64,000 nt of DNA from an uncultured Polaribacter sp. (lineage in GTDB: Bacteria; Bacteroidota; Bacteroidia; Flavobacteriales; Flavobacteriaceae). Location of the stretch: assembly GCF_947503875.1 (NCBI RefSeq), contig NZ_CANNFH010000004.1:124001-188000 (forward strand). The letters are read 5' to 3'. Position numbers and translations under genes: made by a program. A model generated the notes under the pieces. That model ran no database searches, had not been told where the DNA came from, and saw only the letters and a list, made by a program, of their open reading frames with translations. Shown in pieces: positions 14,751 to 24,466 of the stretch (its first letter is position 1; each line of letters opens with the position of its first letter).

Positions 14751-16871
14751 ATGAAACTTTTTACTAACATAATAATACTTTTTTGTGCAATGTTATTATC
14801 TGCTCAAGAACCTGAATTCTCAGAAATCGATTCGATTTTAAATGCTAAGGTAAAAGAAAATCACCCTGGAATTGCTGTTGGAATTATAAAAAAAGGAAAT
14901 ATCATTTATGAGAACTATTTAGGTTTATCTAATCTTCAACATAAAATAAAGTTTAATAAAAAAACAAGATCTAATATTGCTTCTACGGCCAAACAATTTA
15001 CAGCCTTAATGATTTTAAACTTAACACTAAATGAAAAATTGAGTTTAGAAGACGATATTAGAAAATTTCTACCAAAAATATATAAGAATGTAGCTCAAGA
15101 AATTAAAGTGAGACATCTATTAAATCATACTAGTGGTATACGCGATTATGTGGAGTTATTGGATTTAGAAGGAAATGTTTGGTGGCAAAGATTTGGATTA
15201 GATAATGACGATATTCTCAGATTAATTCAAAATCAAGAAAAATTAGGCTTTAAGCCTGGTACATATTACAGCTACAGTAATACAAACTATATTTTACTAA
15301 CTAAAATTATTGAAAAAATATCGGGAAAAACTTTTAATGAGTATTCTAAAATCTTTTTTGAAAATTTAGGAATGAAAGAAACTTCTTTTGTAGAAAAGTA
15401 TATGAGTGTAATTCCTAACAGAGCAAATCCATATTCAGATTGGGGAAGTGGAGAATGGTCGGAAGTTCCAACAGTTACCAAAACAAATGGAGAGGGTTTT
15501 TTGTTTACTACCTTAAAAGATCAATTAATATTTGAGAAGGCCATACAAAATGCAAAATATAATAATAATAATGTCTTATTAATAGAAAGTCAACAAACAA
15601 TTCCAAATAGTGAAATTAAAACCTACGGTTTTGGTTTAGAAATACAAGATGTTTTAGGAAAAACATCAGTACATCATGCAGGAGGAACTTACGGATTTCA
15701 TTCTCAAACTTTTAGGTTTCCAAATGAAAAACTTACAATTTTTATTATGAGTAATAATGGCAATATCAGTAGTAATTTAATTGCCAAAGAAATTGCAAAA
15801 ATATTATTACCAAAAACAACAAATAATCCAAAATACAATGCTCTCTTTTACAAAAAAACAACCTCTAGTAAACCTATATCTATTCTAGCAAAATACACGT
15901 ATCCTTTAGAAAATAAAATGGTAGAAATTATAAAAAAAGACGGAAAAACATTTTGGAAGGAAAAGAATTTTACTGTTGAAATGGTTTCTAAAGATAAAAA
16001 TAACTTTTACTTTAAGAATAATACAAGTTTAAAAGTTAAGTTTTATCATGATAAAATGATAGAGTTTTATGCTTCAGGTAAAACAATGCAGTATACTAAA
16101 AGTGAAGCAAAATCTGCTTCATTTAAAGATTTAAAAGGGCTGTTAGGAAATTATTATAACAAAGAACTTAAAGTTGATTTTAATTTGAAAATGAACAAAA
16201 AAAAGGAGTTACAATTTAAATTATCAAGCAGTAAAAATTGGACAACTATTAAAATTTATAATAGGAACTACTTACAAGCCAACAATTATTTTTTAAAGAT
16301 TAAAAGAGATAAATTTGAAAGAGTTTCTGAGATATTATTAACTTATGGTAGAGCCAATAACATTCGATTTATAAAGAAAACAAATTTAAAATATGAGCCT
16401 AAAATAGAGATAGAAAATGGCTCAATTCAGGTTACAACCATTGGTTCTAAAAGAGGAAATACTACAGATATATTATTAACCAAGAATGATATAAAAGGAA
16501 ATGAAATTTGGTTTAAACGTTTTGGAGGCAAAAGTTGGGATAAGGCAAGCTCTGTTTTAGAAACTAAAAACGGATACTTAATTACTGGTTCTACAAGTTC
16601 TTATGGAGATGGAAATTACGATATGTTTATTATTAAGACAGATAAAAAAGGAAAGAAAATTTGGCAAAACACCTATGGAGATTTTTACAATGAATACGGT
16701 TTTTCAGCAGAAAAAACAGACAATGGCTATTTAATAAAAGGTACAAAACAAGAATGTAGTTCAAATTCTAACGTTTTTAATAGAAAATGCGCCACAAATG
16801 TTTGGTTTGTTACAATTGATAAGAATGGGAAAGAAATCTCTAATGCAATTTTAGAAGTGGTAAAAAACTAA
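14751..16871 (+). CDS. Serine hydrolase (beta-lactamase class C-like) fused to propeller-like repeats
   Basis: From ATG 14751 (signal peptide MKLFTNIIILFCAMLLSAQ) this is about 706 residues. The N-terminal 370 residues form a class C beta-lactamase / D-Ala-D-Ala peptidase-like domain: S-T-A-K (Ser78-Lys81), Y-S-N in YYSYSNTNYIL, and H-A-G in SVHHAGGTYGFHS. A middle region of beta-rich sequence follows. The last 150 residues carry repeats (FGGKSWDKASSVLETKNGYL, then NYDMFIIKTDKKGKKIWQ) like those of the seven-repeat protein at 47114-48445, but only about two copies. A likely imperfect -7 box (CATCTTTG) lies at 14722-14729. The substrate is unknown: peptide or ester hydrolysis outside the cytoplasm is inferred. 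Confidence 0.82.
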   Translation: MKLFTNIIILFCAMLLSAQEPEFSEIDSILNAKVKENHPGIAVGIIKKGNIIYENYLGLSNLQHKIKFNKKTRSNIASTAKQFTALMILNLTLNEKLSLEDDIRKFLPKIYKNVAQEIKVRHLLNHTSGIRDYVELLDLEGNVWWQRFGLDNDDILRLIQNQEKLGFKPGTYYSYSNTNYILLTKIIEKISGKTFNEYSKIFFENLGMKETSFVEKYMSVIPNRANPYSDWGSGEWSEVPTVTKTNGEGFLFTTLKDQLIFEKAIQNAKYNNNNVLLIESQQTIPNSEIKTYGFGLEIQDVLGKTSVHHAGGTYGFHSQTFRFPNEKLTIFIMSNNGNISSNLIAKEIAKILLPKTTNNPKYNALFYKKTTSSKPISILAKYTYPLENKMVEIIKKDGKTFWKEKNFTVEMVSKDKNNFYFKNNTSLKVKFYHDKMIEFYASGKTMQYTKSEAKSASFKDLKGLLGNYYNKELKVDFNLKMNKKKELQFKLSSSKNWTTIKIYNRNYLQANNYFLKIKRDKFERVSEILLTYGRANNIRFIKKTNLKYEPKIEIENGSIQVTTIGSKRGNTTDILLTKNDIKGNEIWFKRFGGKSWDKASSVLETKNGYLITGSTSSYGDGNYDMFIIKTDKKGKKIWQNTYGDFYNEYGFSAEKTDNGYLIKGTKQECSSNSNVFNRKCATNVWFVTIDKNGKEISNAILEVVKN

Positions 16872-17854
16872 TTTTTAAAACCAAGTGTGTAATTATTTGT
16901 ATTAATTTTAATGTCAATACTTCGCCCAAAAATTAAACTTCGATTATCTGCCTCATGCCCTGCAGGAAAATCAAACAAAACAGGAATATCTGCAGGAATA
17001 ACCTCTAAAATTAATTGCTCAATACTACTTCCCCATTTTGTAGAGTTTTTTTTGATGGAAGACATGTCGCCAACAAGAACAGCATTTACTTTTGTAAAAT
17101 AATTGGCACGTTTTAAACTTTGTAACATTCTATCTATGGAATATTTATACTCACCAATTTCTTCAATAAATAAAATTTTATTCTCTGTGTTTAGCTGACT
17201 TTTAGAACCTAACATTGAAGTTAAAATTGCCAAATTACCTCCTATTAATTGTCCTTCAATTTTTGTTGATGATAATGACCTGTTGTATTTTGAATTTACA
17301 ACGCTATAATTTAAGTTTTTACCAAAAAGTGTTTTTTTAAAACTAGCAATTGTTTCAACAATTTCTTCTGGTTTTTGCTCTAAACTTGTTGCCATCATTC
17401 CGTGAATTGTTTCAAAACCTAAATTATTTATGTGATTGTGAAACGCAGTAATATCTGAATAGCCAATTACCCATTTAGGATTCTTTTTAAAGTTTGAAAA
17501 ATCTAACATATCTAAAATTCTAACAGAACCATAGCCACCTCTTGCAGCCCAAATTGCTTTAATATTTGGGCTGTCTAAAGCATCTTGAAAATCTTGACAA
17601 CGCTCACTATCAGTACCCGAAAAATGGTTATTTTGATTGAACATATTTTTACCTAAAACCACTTGTAAACCCCAACTTTCTGCCAGTTTTTTTGCCTTTT
17701 GCACAGTTGCTTTTCTACCTTTTAAAATTCCTGCAGGTGCAACAATTGCGATGGTATCTCCTGTTTTTAAATACGGTGGAGTTGTTAATTTTTCTTGTGC
17801 GTTTGTATTTAAAAAACTCAATAAAATTAAAAGCGCGAATAAATTATATTTCAT
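16868..17854 (-). CDS. LD-carboxypeptidase, S66 family, exported
   Basis: A 328-residue protein of the S66 family (muramoyltetrapeptide carboxypeptidase type) with a signal peptide (LFALLILLSFLNTNAQ). The catalytic triad segments are visible: Ser in VIGYSDITAFH, Glu in FIEEIGEYKYSIDRML, and His in FDFPAGHEADNRS. These enzymes cleave the bond between the L- and D-amino acids of the peptidoglycan tetrapeptide in cell-wall recycling. Most relatives are cytoplasmic, so a signal peptide suggests periplasmic action. The stop overlaps the end of the convergent serine hydrolase gene by 4 bp; the start overlaps the upstream gene by 11 bp, so the two reverse-strand genes are co-transcribed. Confidence 0.85.
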   Translation of the reverse strand: MKYNLFALLILLSFLNTNAQEKLTTPPYLKTGDTIAIVAPAGILKGRKATVQKAKKLAESWGLQVVLGKNMFNQNNHFSGTDSERCQDFQDALDSPNIKAIWAARGGYGSVRILDMLDFSNFKKNPKWVIGYSDITAFHNHINNLGFETIHGMMATSLEQKPEEIVETIASFKKTLFGKNLNYSVVNSKYNRSLSSTKIEGQLIGGNLAILTSMLGSKSQLNTENKILFIEEIGEYKYSIDRMLQSLKRANYFTKVNAVLVGDMSSIKKNSTKWGSSIEQLILEVIPADIPVLFDFPAGHEADNRSLIFGRSIDIKINTNNYTLGFKN

Positions 17855-18467
17855 TTTTATGTATTTTATGCCATCCTAAACCAAAAGTTAAACCTATACC
17901 AACATAAGATCTTTTAGCCAAATTTGCGTGTAATTTAATTCCAAAAGCGCGTCCAAAACTTGTAGGTTTGCCCACGGGCAGTAAGCCGTATAAAATTCTA
18001 AACCTTTCTTTTTTAGATTTAAACCAACTCACACCAAATTCTAAAGGAAAACCTACAAAAGATTCACTTGCAATAATATTGTTGTTTTTTCTTTGTTGAT
18101 AGGTATTGTAAGAAAAACCACCAGAAAAATGATAAGAAGTACCCTCTTTAATAATCCTTTTTCCATATAACATAGAATATTCTCTAATTCTTCTACTTTC
18201 TACATCAACAGGAATAATAAAAAAGAAATCTATATCATCAAATTTTACAATTTCTAAATGTCTAAATGTAAAAAGATTATTTTTCTTTTGATAATTTAAA
18301 CTGAATACACCTGTTAAACCTCTTAAAGAACCAATTGTATAGCCAAAACTTACGTCTGCAAAAACTATTGGGTTATTTGTTATATTTAAAGAGTCAAGCT
18401 TTTCTTGCGCTTTTATTGACGAAATTGTAATCAAAAATAAAATAAATATTAACAGTTTCTTTTTCAA
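17844..18467 (-). CDS. Small outer-membrane beta-barrel-like protein, unknown function
   Basis: A 207-residue exported protein with a signal peptide (LLIFILFLITISSIKAQ) and alternating amphipathic strands (FADVSFGYTIGSLRGLTGVF; SYHFSGGFSYNTYQQ; YVGIGLTFGLGWH), which suggests a small outer-membrane barrel. I do not recognise a named family. It overlaps the LD-carboxypeptidase gene by 11 bp and precedes it, so the two probably form one transcript and may both act on the envelope. The role is unknown. Confidence 0.7.
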   Translation of the reverse strand: MKKKLLIFILFLITISSIKAQEKLDSLNITNNPIVFADVSFGYTIGSLRGLTGVFSLNYQKKNNLFTFRHLEIVKFDDIDFFFIIPVDVESRRIREYSMLYGKRIIKEGTSYHFSGGFSYNTYQQRKNNNIIASESFVGFPLEFGVSWFKSKKERFRILYGLLPVGKPTSFGRAFGIKLHANLAKRSYVGIGLTFGLGWHKIHKNEI

Positions 18468-18556
18468 AATAAGTAGTATTTGTGCTTTCTAAAAGTAAAA
18501 CAATGTATTTCTTGTAAATGTATTAATTTCAATCGGTTTTAAAACTCCCTTTTTTG

Positions 18557-18564
18557 TACTTTTG
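18557..18564 (+). promoter_or_regulatory. -7 box of metG
   Basis: TACTTTTG fits TAnnTTTG and ends 38 nt before ATG 18603. Confidence 0.55.
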
Positions 18565-18602
18565 CACTTCAATAATTAGTACAAAAATTTAAGAGAAACA
18601 CT

Positions 18603-20687
18603 ATGAGTGCTCCAAAAAGATATACAATTACAGCAGCGTTACCTTACACAAACGGGCCAATACATATTGGGCATTTGGCAGGTGTATATGTGCCAGCAGA
18701 TATTTACGCACGTTATTTGCGTTTAACAGGTAATGATGTTGCTTATATTTCTGGTTCAGATGAACATGGAGCAGCAATACCAATGCGTGCAAAAAAAGAA
18801 GGTGTTTCTCCGCAAGTTATTATAGATAAATACCACACCATTATTAAAAAATCTTTTACAGATTTTGGTATTTCTTTCGATAACTATTCTAGAACTTCTG
18901 CTCCAATTCATCATGAAACAGCATCAGACTTTTTTACAAAAATGTATAATGATGGCGAGTTTGTAGAAGAAGTTTCTGAACAATTATATGATGCTGAAGC
19001 AAATCAGTTTTTAGCAGATAGATTTGTAGTGGGTACTTGCCCAAAATGTGGTTTTGAAGAAAGCTATGGCGACCAATGTGAAAGCTGTGGTACCAGCCAT
19101 AATGCAACAGATTTAATAAACCCTAAATCTGCAATTACAGGAAATGTGCCTACCATAAAAGAAACCAAACATTGGTTTTTACCTTTAGATAAACACGAAG
19201 CTTTTTTAAGAGAATGGGTTTTAGAGGGTCATAAAAAAGATTGGAAACCAAATGTTTACGGACAAGTAAAATCTTGGGTAGAAGACGGTTTAAGACCAAG
19301 AGCTGTAACCAGAGATTTAGATTGGGGTATACCTGTACCTGTAAAAGATGCAGCAGGTAAAGTTTTATATGTTTGGTTTGATGCCCCAATTGGCTACATT
19401 TCTTCAACCAAAGAATGGGCAGCAAGAGAAGGTAAAAACTGGGAAGATTATTGGAAAAAAGATGATACTAAATTGGTACACTTTATAGGAAAAGACAATA
19501 TTGTTTTTCACTGTATTATTTTTCCAAGCATGCTAAAAGCACACGGAGATTATATTTTACCAGATAATGTACCTGCAAACGAATTTTTAAACTTAGAAGG
19601 TAATAAGTTATCAACCTCTAAAAACTGGGCAGTTTGGTTGCATGAGTATTTAGAAGAATTTCCAAATCAGCAAGATGTTTTGCGTTATACATTAACTGCA
19701 AATGCACCAGAAAGTAAAGACAATGATTTTACTTGGAAAGATTTTCAAGCAAAAAATAATAGCGAATTGGTAGCTATTTTTGGTAATTTTATAAACAGAG
19801 TTGTAGTATTAACCAACAAATATTATGAAGGCATTATTCCTGCACCAAGCGATTTTTCTGAGATAGATGAAGATGTTTTGGCAGCTGTAAAAGAATTTCC
19901 AAATAGTATTGGAAAATCTATAGAACGTTACCGTTTTAGAGAAGCTAGCCAAGAATTAATGAATTTGGCAAGACTTGGAAACAAGTATTTAGCAGATGAA
20001 GAACCTTGGAAAGTAATAAAGTTAGATGAAGAACGCACCAAAACCATAATGTATGTTGCTTTGCAAATTGCGGCGGCTTTAGCAGTGGTTTCAGAACCGT
20101 TTATTCCTTTTACTTCAACTAAATTAAAAAGTATTTTAAATCTAAATGTCATTCCAACTGAAATGGAGGAATCTTTATCTTGGAAAGACGTAACCCAAAA
20201 AGATGTTTTAATACAAGAAGGGCATCAAATAAACAAAGCAGAATTATTATTTTCTAAGATTGAAGATAAAACCATTGAAGCACAATTAGAAAAATTACAG
20301 GCCACAAAAATTGCCAATGCTTCCTCTTCAGCACAGGCAAAAACGGTAGAACCTCAAAAAGAAACCATAGATTTTGAAGATTTTACAAAATTAGATATTA
20401 GAATTGGTACTATTTTAGAAGCTGAAAAAGTTGCAAAAACAAAAAAGCTTTTAAAGCTTAAAGTGGATGTTGGTATAGATACTAGAACTATTGTTTCTGG
20501 TATTGCAGAAAGTTTTGCGCCAGAAGATATTATTGGCCAACAAGTTTCTGTTTTGGTAAATTTAGCACCAAGAAAAATAAGAGGTGTAGAAAGCCAAGGC
20601 ATGATTTTAATGACAGATACACCAGATGGAAAATTAGCTTTTATAGAGCCTGAAAAAGTTGTTAAAAATGGGCAACAGATAAATTAA
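18603..20687 (+). CDS. metG: Methionyl-tRNA synthetase
   Basis: A 694-residue class I synthetase that charges tRNA-Met in the cytoplasm. HIGH is at residues 22-25 (PIHIGHLAG), followed by the zinc-knuckle [18 protein letters not shown], the KMSKS-equivalent KLSTSKNW, the anticodon-binding helical domain, and a C-terminal EMAP/Trbp111 tRNA-binding domain (about 590-694; [18 protein letters not shown]). The length is normal for two-domain MetG. Odd feature: residues about 516-526 ([10 protein letters not shown]) come from a dispersed repeat inserted in frame at 20149-20174, at the end of the anticodon-binding domain. It is transcribed from its own TACTTTTG box. Confidence 0.97.
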   Translation: MSAPKRYTITAALPYTNGPIHIGHLAGVYVPADIYARYLRLTGNDVAYISGSDEHGAAIPMRAKKEGVSPQVIIDKYHTIIKKSFTDFGISFDNYSRTSAPIHHETASDFFTKMYNDGEFVEEVSEQLYDAEANQFLADRFVVGTCPKCGFEESYGDQCESCGTSHNATDLINPKSAITGNVPTIKETKHWFLPLDKHEAFLREWVLEGHKKDWKPNVYGQVKSWVEDGLRPRAVTRDLDWGIPVPVKDAAGKVLYVWFDAPIGYISSTKEWAAREGKNWEDYWKKDDTKLVHFIGKDNIVFHCIIFPSMLKAHGDYILPDNVPANEFLNLEGNKLSTSKNWAVWLHEYLEEFPNQQDVLRYTLTANAPESKDNDFTWKDFQAKNNSELVAIFGNFINRVVVLTNKYYEGIIPAPSDFSEIDEDVLAAVKEFPNSIGKSIERYRFREASQELMNLARLGNKYLADEEPWKVIKLDEERTKTIMYVALQIAAALAVVSEPFIPFTSTKLKSILNLNVIPTEMEESLSWKDVTQKDVLIQEGHQINKAELLFSKIEDKTIEAQLEKLQATKIANASSSAQAKTVEPQKETIDFEDFTKLDIRIGTILEAEKVAKTKKLLKLKVDVGIDTRTIVSGIAESFAPEDIIGQQVSVLVNLAPRKIRGVESQGMILMTDTPDGKLAFIEPEKVVKNGQQIN
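20149..20174 (+). repeat. TCATTCC...GAATCT dispersed repeat inside metG
   Basis: This 26-bp stretch reads TCATTCCAACTG then AAATGGAGGAATCT and resembles the intergenic element at 25712-25747 and the widespread TCATT(T/C)CGA...GGA(G/A)AATCT repeats of Flavobacteriaceae. It adds about 9-10 residues without breaking the frame. Confidence 0.6.
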
Positions 20688-20742
20688 GAATAATATTGAA
20701 TTTTGGCATAATTATTGGATATTTGTGTTAAAATTGACAACT

Positions 20743-23211
20743 ATGATGAATTTTCCTCCAAAAAAAAATGTTTTTTCTTTAATCCTTTTAACAACCCAAA
20801 ATTCCAAAACGCTGAAACTTTTTAGTCTAGAAAAAGTAAAAATTGATAGTTTAAGAACAATTAAAATTACCCTATTTTTTATCTTTTTATCAGCAACTTT
20901 ATCTGGGCAAGATAATGAAGAATTAATCTTTAATTCGTATAATAAATTTAATCAAGCTCCAAGAGAAATTGCTTACCTACATTTAAATAAATCTTCTTTT
21001 ATAAAAGAAGAGTTCATTGGTTTTAGTGCATATATATTAAATAAAAGTACTAAAAAGACTTTAGTAGAAACATCCAACTTATACTGTTCCATCTTAGATG
21101 AAGAAAATAAGGTTATTAAAAGCAAACTTGTTTTAGTTAAAAAAGGTTTTGCGCACAATATCTTTAAAGTAGATAGTTTGTTTAAACCGGGTGTTTATAA
21201 GTTTAGAGCGTATACAAATTGGATGCGTAATTTTAATGAACGTAATTATTACGAACACTCTTTTTCTGTTTTAAATACAGAAGAGGAAGAAAAGGTAAAC
21301 GTTGTCAATAACAATTACAACATACAAGTTTTACCAGAAAGCGGACACTTGGTTAATAATTTAAGCAATAATTTAGGTATTATTGTGAAAGATAATTTAG
21401 GCTTTGGTCTAAAAAATGCAAGCGGTAAATTAGTAGATAATTTAGAGAATTTAGTAACTAGCTTTACACTAAATAAGTTTGGTATTGCCAAAATACCTTT
21501 ATTTCCAGAGAAAGGAAAATCATATAAAATTTTAGTAAATAACAAAGATAAAATATTATCTAAAAGGATTACAGATATCGATTTTCAAGGTTTTGTTTTT
21601 TCTGTAAAACCTTTAAGAGGTAAAGTAGGACTTCATTTTAAAACCAATAAAAGCACTTTACAAAACATAAAAAATAAATCCTATTTATTAGCAATACATA
21701 ATGGGGATAAGATAAAAACGGTTAAATTTCAATTTAGCAATAAAACAGAATTTTATAAAATTTTTGAAAACGAAACGCTTTATAGTGGTATAAATATCTT
21801 TACAGTTTTTGATTTAGAGACCAAAAAACCTATACTAGAACGTTTATATTTTAATTATAATCATATTCCAAGAATTAGTACGCAAGATATTATTGCAGCT
21901 CAAGAAACAGATTCTGTTTCTGTAAAATTAAAATTTAGTAGAAAACAAGATTCTATAAATATACAAAACATAAGTATTTCTATTTTACCTAAACTTACCA
22001 AAGCGTATTCCATTAATTCTAATATTTTATCTCAAACATACTTAGAACCTTATGTAAAAGGATTTGTAGAAGATGCCGCTTATTATTTTAACAAACCAAA
22101 CTTAAAAACAACATATAATTTAGACAATTTGTTAATTACGCAAGGTTGGAGTTCTTATAATTGGTATAATGTGTTTAAAGAAAAAAAGTATCCATACAAA
22201 TTTGAGAAAGGTATAGAAATAACTGCCAATATAAATAATGATGGTTTCGTTAATTATCTAGCATTACCATTAAAAAACAGCAAAACAAAAATTTTTACAA
22301 CAACAGATGCAGATAAAACGTTTACACATTCTAATTTGTATCCAGAAGATAAAGAAAAGTATAAAATAAGTCTATTAAATAGTAAATCTACTGCAGCTAA
22401 ACCTAAACTATATTTGCAATTTAAACCAGCAGTTATGCCTAGTTTACAACAACTAAATTATCAAATACCTTTTAAGAAACCAGATTTTAAGAAAGAAAAA
22501 ATAGACGCAACTTTATTATACAGTAATTTTAACGCTACTGAAGAGTTAGATGAAGTTGTTATAAAAGCTAACCTAGAAAAAAAGAGAAGAGAAAAACTAT
22601 CAAACACTTCAGCTTCTAGTAGAATAGAGTTTTTTGACGATAAACTAAGCGATAGATTCCCTACCATAGAACTCTACTTAAGAACAAAAGGTTTTAATGT
22701 TTCTCAAAGTAGCAATTTAGGAACTTTTACAATAACAAACCAAAGAGTTAGTAGCCCTGAAGCTGGACCACCTATTGTAATTTTAGATGGTGTAAGGCTT
22801 ACAGATATAGATATTTTACGTTTTTTTAGAATGGATATTGTAGATTATGTAGAAATAGACCAAATAGGCCTGCAATATGGTAGAACAGCATCAGGTGTAA
22901 TAAATATAGTTACAGATCCAGTTAGAAGAGCATCAGAAAATAGTACAACTAAAAATAATGTTTCTACTTACAATTTTCCGTTAAGTTTTAGTACTCCTAA
23001 GAAATATTATACGCCAAATTATGTAAGCTATACCACAACCTTTTTTAAAGAATACGGTGCAATCACTTGGTACCCAAATTTAAAAATAGATACCAATGGT
23101 TTTGTTACCTTTAAATTTCCTAATAAATATAAAGGTTTGGTAAATTTATATATAGAAGGTGTTGTAAATAATAATTTTGTTTCAGAAATAAAAACTTTAA
23201 ACGTAAAGTGA
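20743..23211 (+). CDS. Large exported protein with a TonB plug-like domain but no barrel
   Basis: About 822 residues. A hydrophobic signal stretch (ITLFFIFLSATLSGQ) is followed by macroglobulin-like beta modules (REIAYLHLNKSSFIKEEFIG, then GVYKFRAYTNWMRN), and near the end a TonB-receptor plug-like domain (about 600-735; PIVILDGVRLTDIDILRFF, then YGRTASGVINIVTD). No beta-barrel follows, so it is not a complete TonB-dependent receptor. The start is uncertain: ATG 20743 is chosen, with GTG 20725 upstream, but both leave about 40 residues before the signal core, long for a signal peptide. It follows metG by 55 bp. Function unknown; an outer-membrane or periplasmic role is inferred. Confidence 0.7.
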   Translation: MMNFPPKKNVFSLILLTTQNSKTLKLFSLEKVKIDSLRTIKITLFFIFLSATLSGQDNEELIFNSYNKFNQAPREIAYLHLNKSSFIKEEFIGFSAYILNKSTKKTLVETSNLYCSILDEENKVIKSKLVLVKKGFAHNIFKVDSLFKPGVYKFRAYTNWMRNFNERNYYEHSFSVLNTEEEEKVNVVNNNYNIQVLPESGHLVNNLSNNLGIIVKDNLGFGLKNASGKLVDNLENLVTSFTLNKFGIAKIPLFPEKGKSYKILVNNKDKILSKRITDIDFQGFVFSVKPLRGKVGLHFKTNKSTLQNIKNKSYLLAIHNGDKIKTVKFQFSNKTEFYKIFENETLYSGINIFTVFDLETKKPILERLYFNYNHIPRISTQDIIAAQETDSVSVKLKFSRKQDSINIQNISISILPKLTKAYSINSNILSQTYLEPYVKGFVEDAAYYFNKPNLKTTYNLDNLLITQGWSSYNWYNVFKEKKYPYKFEKGIEITANINNDGFVNYLALPLKNSKTKIFTTTDADKTFTHSNLYPEDKEKYKISLLNSKSTAAKPKLYLQFKPAVMPSLQQLNYQIPFKKPDFKKEKIDATLLYSNFNATEELDEVVIKANLEKKRREKLSNTSASSRIEFFDDKLSDRFPTIELYLRTKGFNVSQSSNLGTFTITNQRVSSPEAGPPIVILDGVRLTDIDILRFFRMDIVDYVEIDQIGLQYGRTASGVINIVTDPVRRASENSTTKNNVSTYNFPLSFSTPKKYYTPNYVSYTTTFFKEYGAITWYPNLKIDTNGFVTFKFPNKYKGLVNLYIEGVVNNNFVSEIKTLNVK

Positions 23212-23237
23212 TTTTTTTGGTTAATAAATAATAGCAA

Positions 23238-24140
23238 ATGCTTAAAATAGCATACCACCCAATTTATAAATATGAATTACCAAAAGGTCATCGTTTTCCT
23301 ATGGAAAAATATGACCTTTTACCTCAACAATTACTGCACGAAGGCACTTGTAGTGAGGAGAATTTTTTTGAACCAGAAATTCCAAATAACAAGCATTTTT
23401 TTACAGTTCATGATCCTGAATACTTTTTTGATTTATTAAATATTAAACTTACCCAAAAAGCAGCGCGTAAAATAGGTTTTCCTTTATCTGAAGTTTTAAT
23501 TGAACGCGAAATGATTATTGCAGATGGCACAATAAAAGCAAGTGAGTTTGCATTAAAAAACGGAATTGCAATGAATATTGCAGGTGGCACACATCATGCA
23601 TTTTCTAACAGAGGCGAAGCTTTTTGCATGTTAAATGACCAAGCTATTGGTGCAAAATATCTGCAAAATAACAAATTAGCAAAAAAGATTTTAATTGTAG
23701 ATTTAGATGTACATCAAGGCAATGGGACTGCAGAAATATTTAGAAAAGACGCTACAGTTTTTACGTTTTCTATGCACGGCAAAAGTAATTACCCGTTTCA
23801 AAAAGAAATCTCAGACTTAGACATTGCCTTAGAAAATAACACAAAAGATGAAGAATATTTAAGACTATTAAAAAATATACTACCAAAATTAATACAACAA
23901 GAAAAGCCAGATTTTATTTATTATTTATGTGGTGTAGATGTTATTGAAACCGATAAACTTGGCAAACTAGCACTAACTTTAGAAGGTTGTAAAGAAAGAG
24001 ATCGTTTTGTTTTACAAACCTGTTTTAATTTACAAATACCAGTTATGTGTTCTATGGGTGGTGGTTATTCACCAGAAATTAAAACTATTGTAGAGGCACA
24101 TGCGAACACCTTTAGACTTGTGCAAGAAATTTACTTTTAA
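23238..24140 (+). CDS. Histone deacetylase-like amidohydrolase (AcuC/class II type)
   Basis: A 300-residue zinc amidohydrolase of the histone deacetylase superfamily. The hallmarks are GGTHHAFSNRGEAFCMLND (tandem catalytic histidines), ILIVDLDVHQGNGTAEIF (zinc Asp and His), the second metal Asp in YLCGVDVIETDKLG, and MGGGYSPEI. Bacterial members deacetylate acetylated lysines, polyamines or small amides; the substrate here is unknown. Cytoplasmic, no signal peptide. It lies 26 bp after the TonB-plug gene on the same strand and may be co-transcribed with it. The length is normal. Confidence 0.88.
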   Translation: MLKIAYHPIYKYELPKGHRFPMEKYDLLPQQLLHEGTCSEENFFEPEIPNNKHFFTVHDPEYFFDLLNIKLTQKAARKIGFPLSEVLIEREMIIADGTIKASEFALKNGIAMNIAGGTHHAFSNRGEAFCMLNDQAIGAKYLQNNKLAKKILIVDLDVHQGNGTAEIFRKDATVFTFSMHGKSNYPFQKEISDLDIALENNTKDEEYLRLLKNILPKLIQQEKPDFIYYLCGVDVIETDKLGKLALTLEGCKERDRFVLQTCFNLQIPVMCSMGGGYSPEIKTIVEAHANTFRLVQEIYF

Positions 24141-24237
24141 GAGATTTTAAGTTTTTTAGGTGAACGAATTATAAAATTACATTCGTCTATATTAAGTGGT
24201 TATAGAACTATAGAAAAATGCCTTTTGTCTAAAACTG

Positions 24238-24269
24238 TTGTTTTGTAATCTGAATAAATAGTAGCTTTG
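24238..24269 (+). promoter_or_regulatory. Orphan promoter (TTG-21 bp-TAGCTTTG)
   Basis: A -33 TTG at 24238-24240, a 21-bp spacer and a perfect -7 box TAGCTTTG at 24262-24269 match the Flavobacterium promoter arrangement. No coding region starts within the next 190 bp. Confidence 0.5.
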
Positions 24270-24275
24270 ATTAAA

Positions 24276-24400
24276 ATAGAAACAATAATTCAGTAAAATA
24301 TTCAATAAGTTCTAAAATGACCTCTTAAGCATACAATTCAATTTAGTTCTTATTACTTTGTAAAGTCATCAAAACAATAAATTATTTTGATGGCTTTCTT
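24276..24400 (+). ncRNA. Candidate small RNA, about 125 nt
   Basis: The 326-bp gap between the deacetylase-like gene and the lipoprotein gene holds a complete promoter (24238-24269) and, about 95 bp later, an intrinsic terminator (24363-24400), with no reading frame longer than a few codons between. Together they define a transcript of roughly 125 nt. The sequence is AT-rich and matches no RNA family I know. Alternatives: a decayed short gene, or a terminator for the deacetylase gene with a chance promoter. The rest of the gap (24141-24237) shows nothing recognisable. Confidence 0.35.
24363..24400 (+). terminator. Intrinsic terminator of the candidate small RNA
   Basis: Arms AAGTCATCAAAA (24363-24374) and TTTTGATGGCTT (24385-24396) form a 12-bp stem with one G-T pair and a 10-nt loop. 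A T-rich run (TTCTTTTTTATTT) follows. Confidence 0.7.
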
Positions 24401-24466
24401 TTTTATTTAAATTTGTACAGCTTAATTTTTGCGTACAATACTTAATTGGCGTTAAAATCAACAAAA

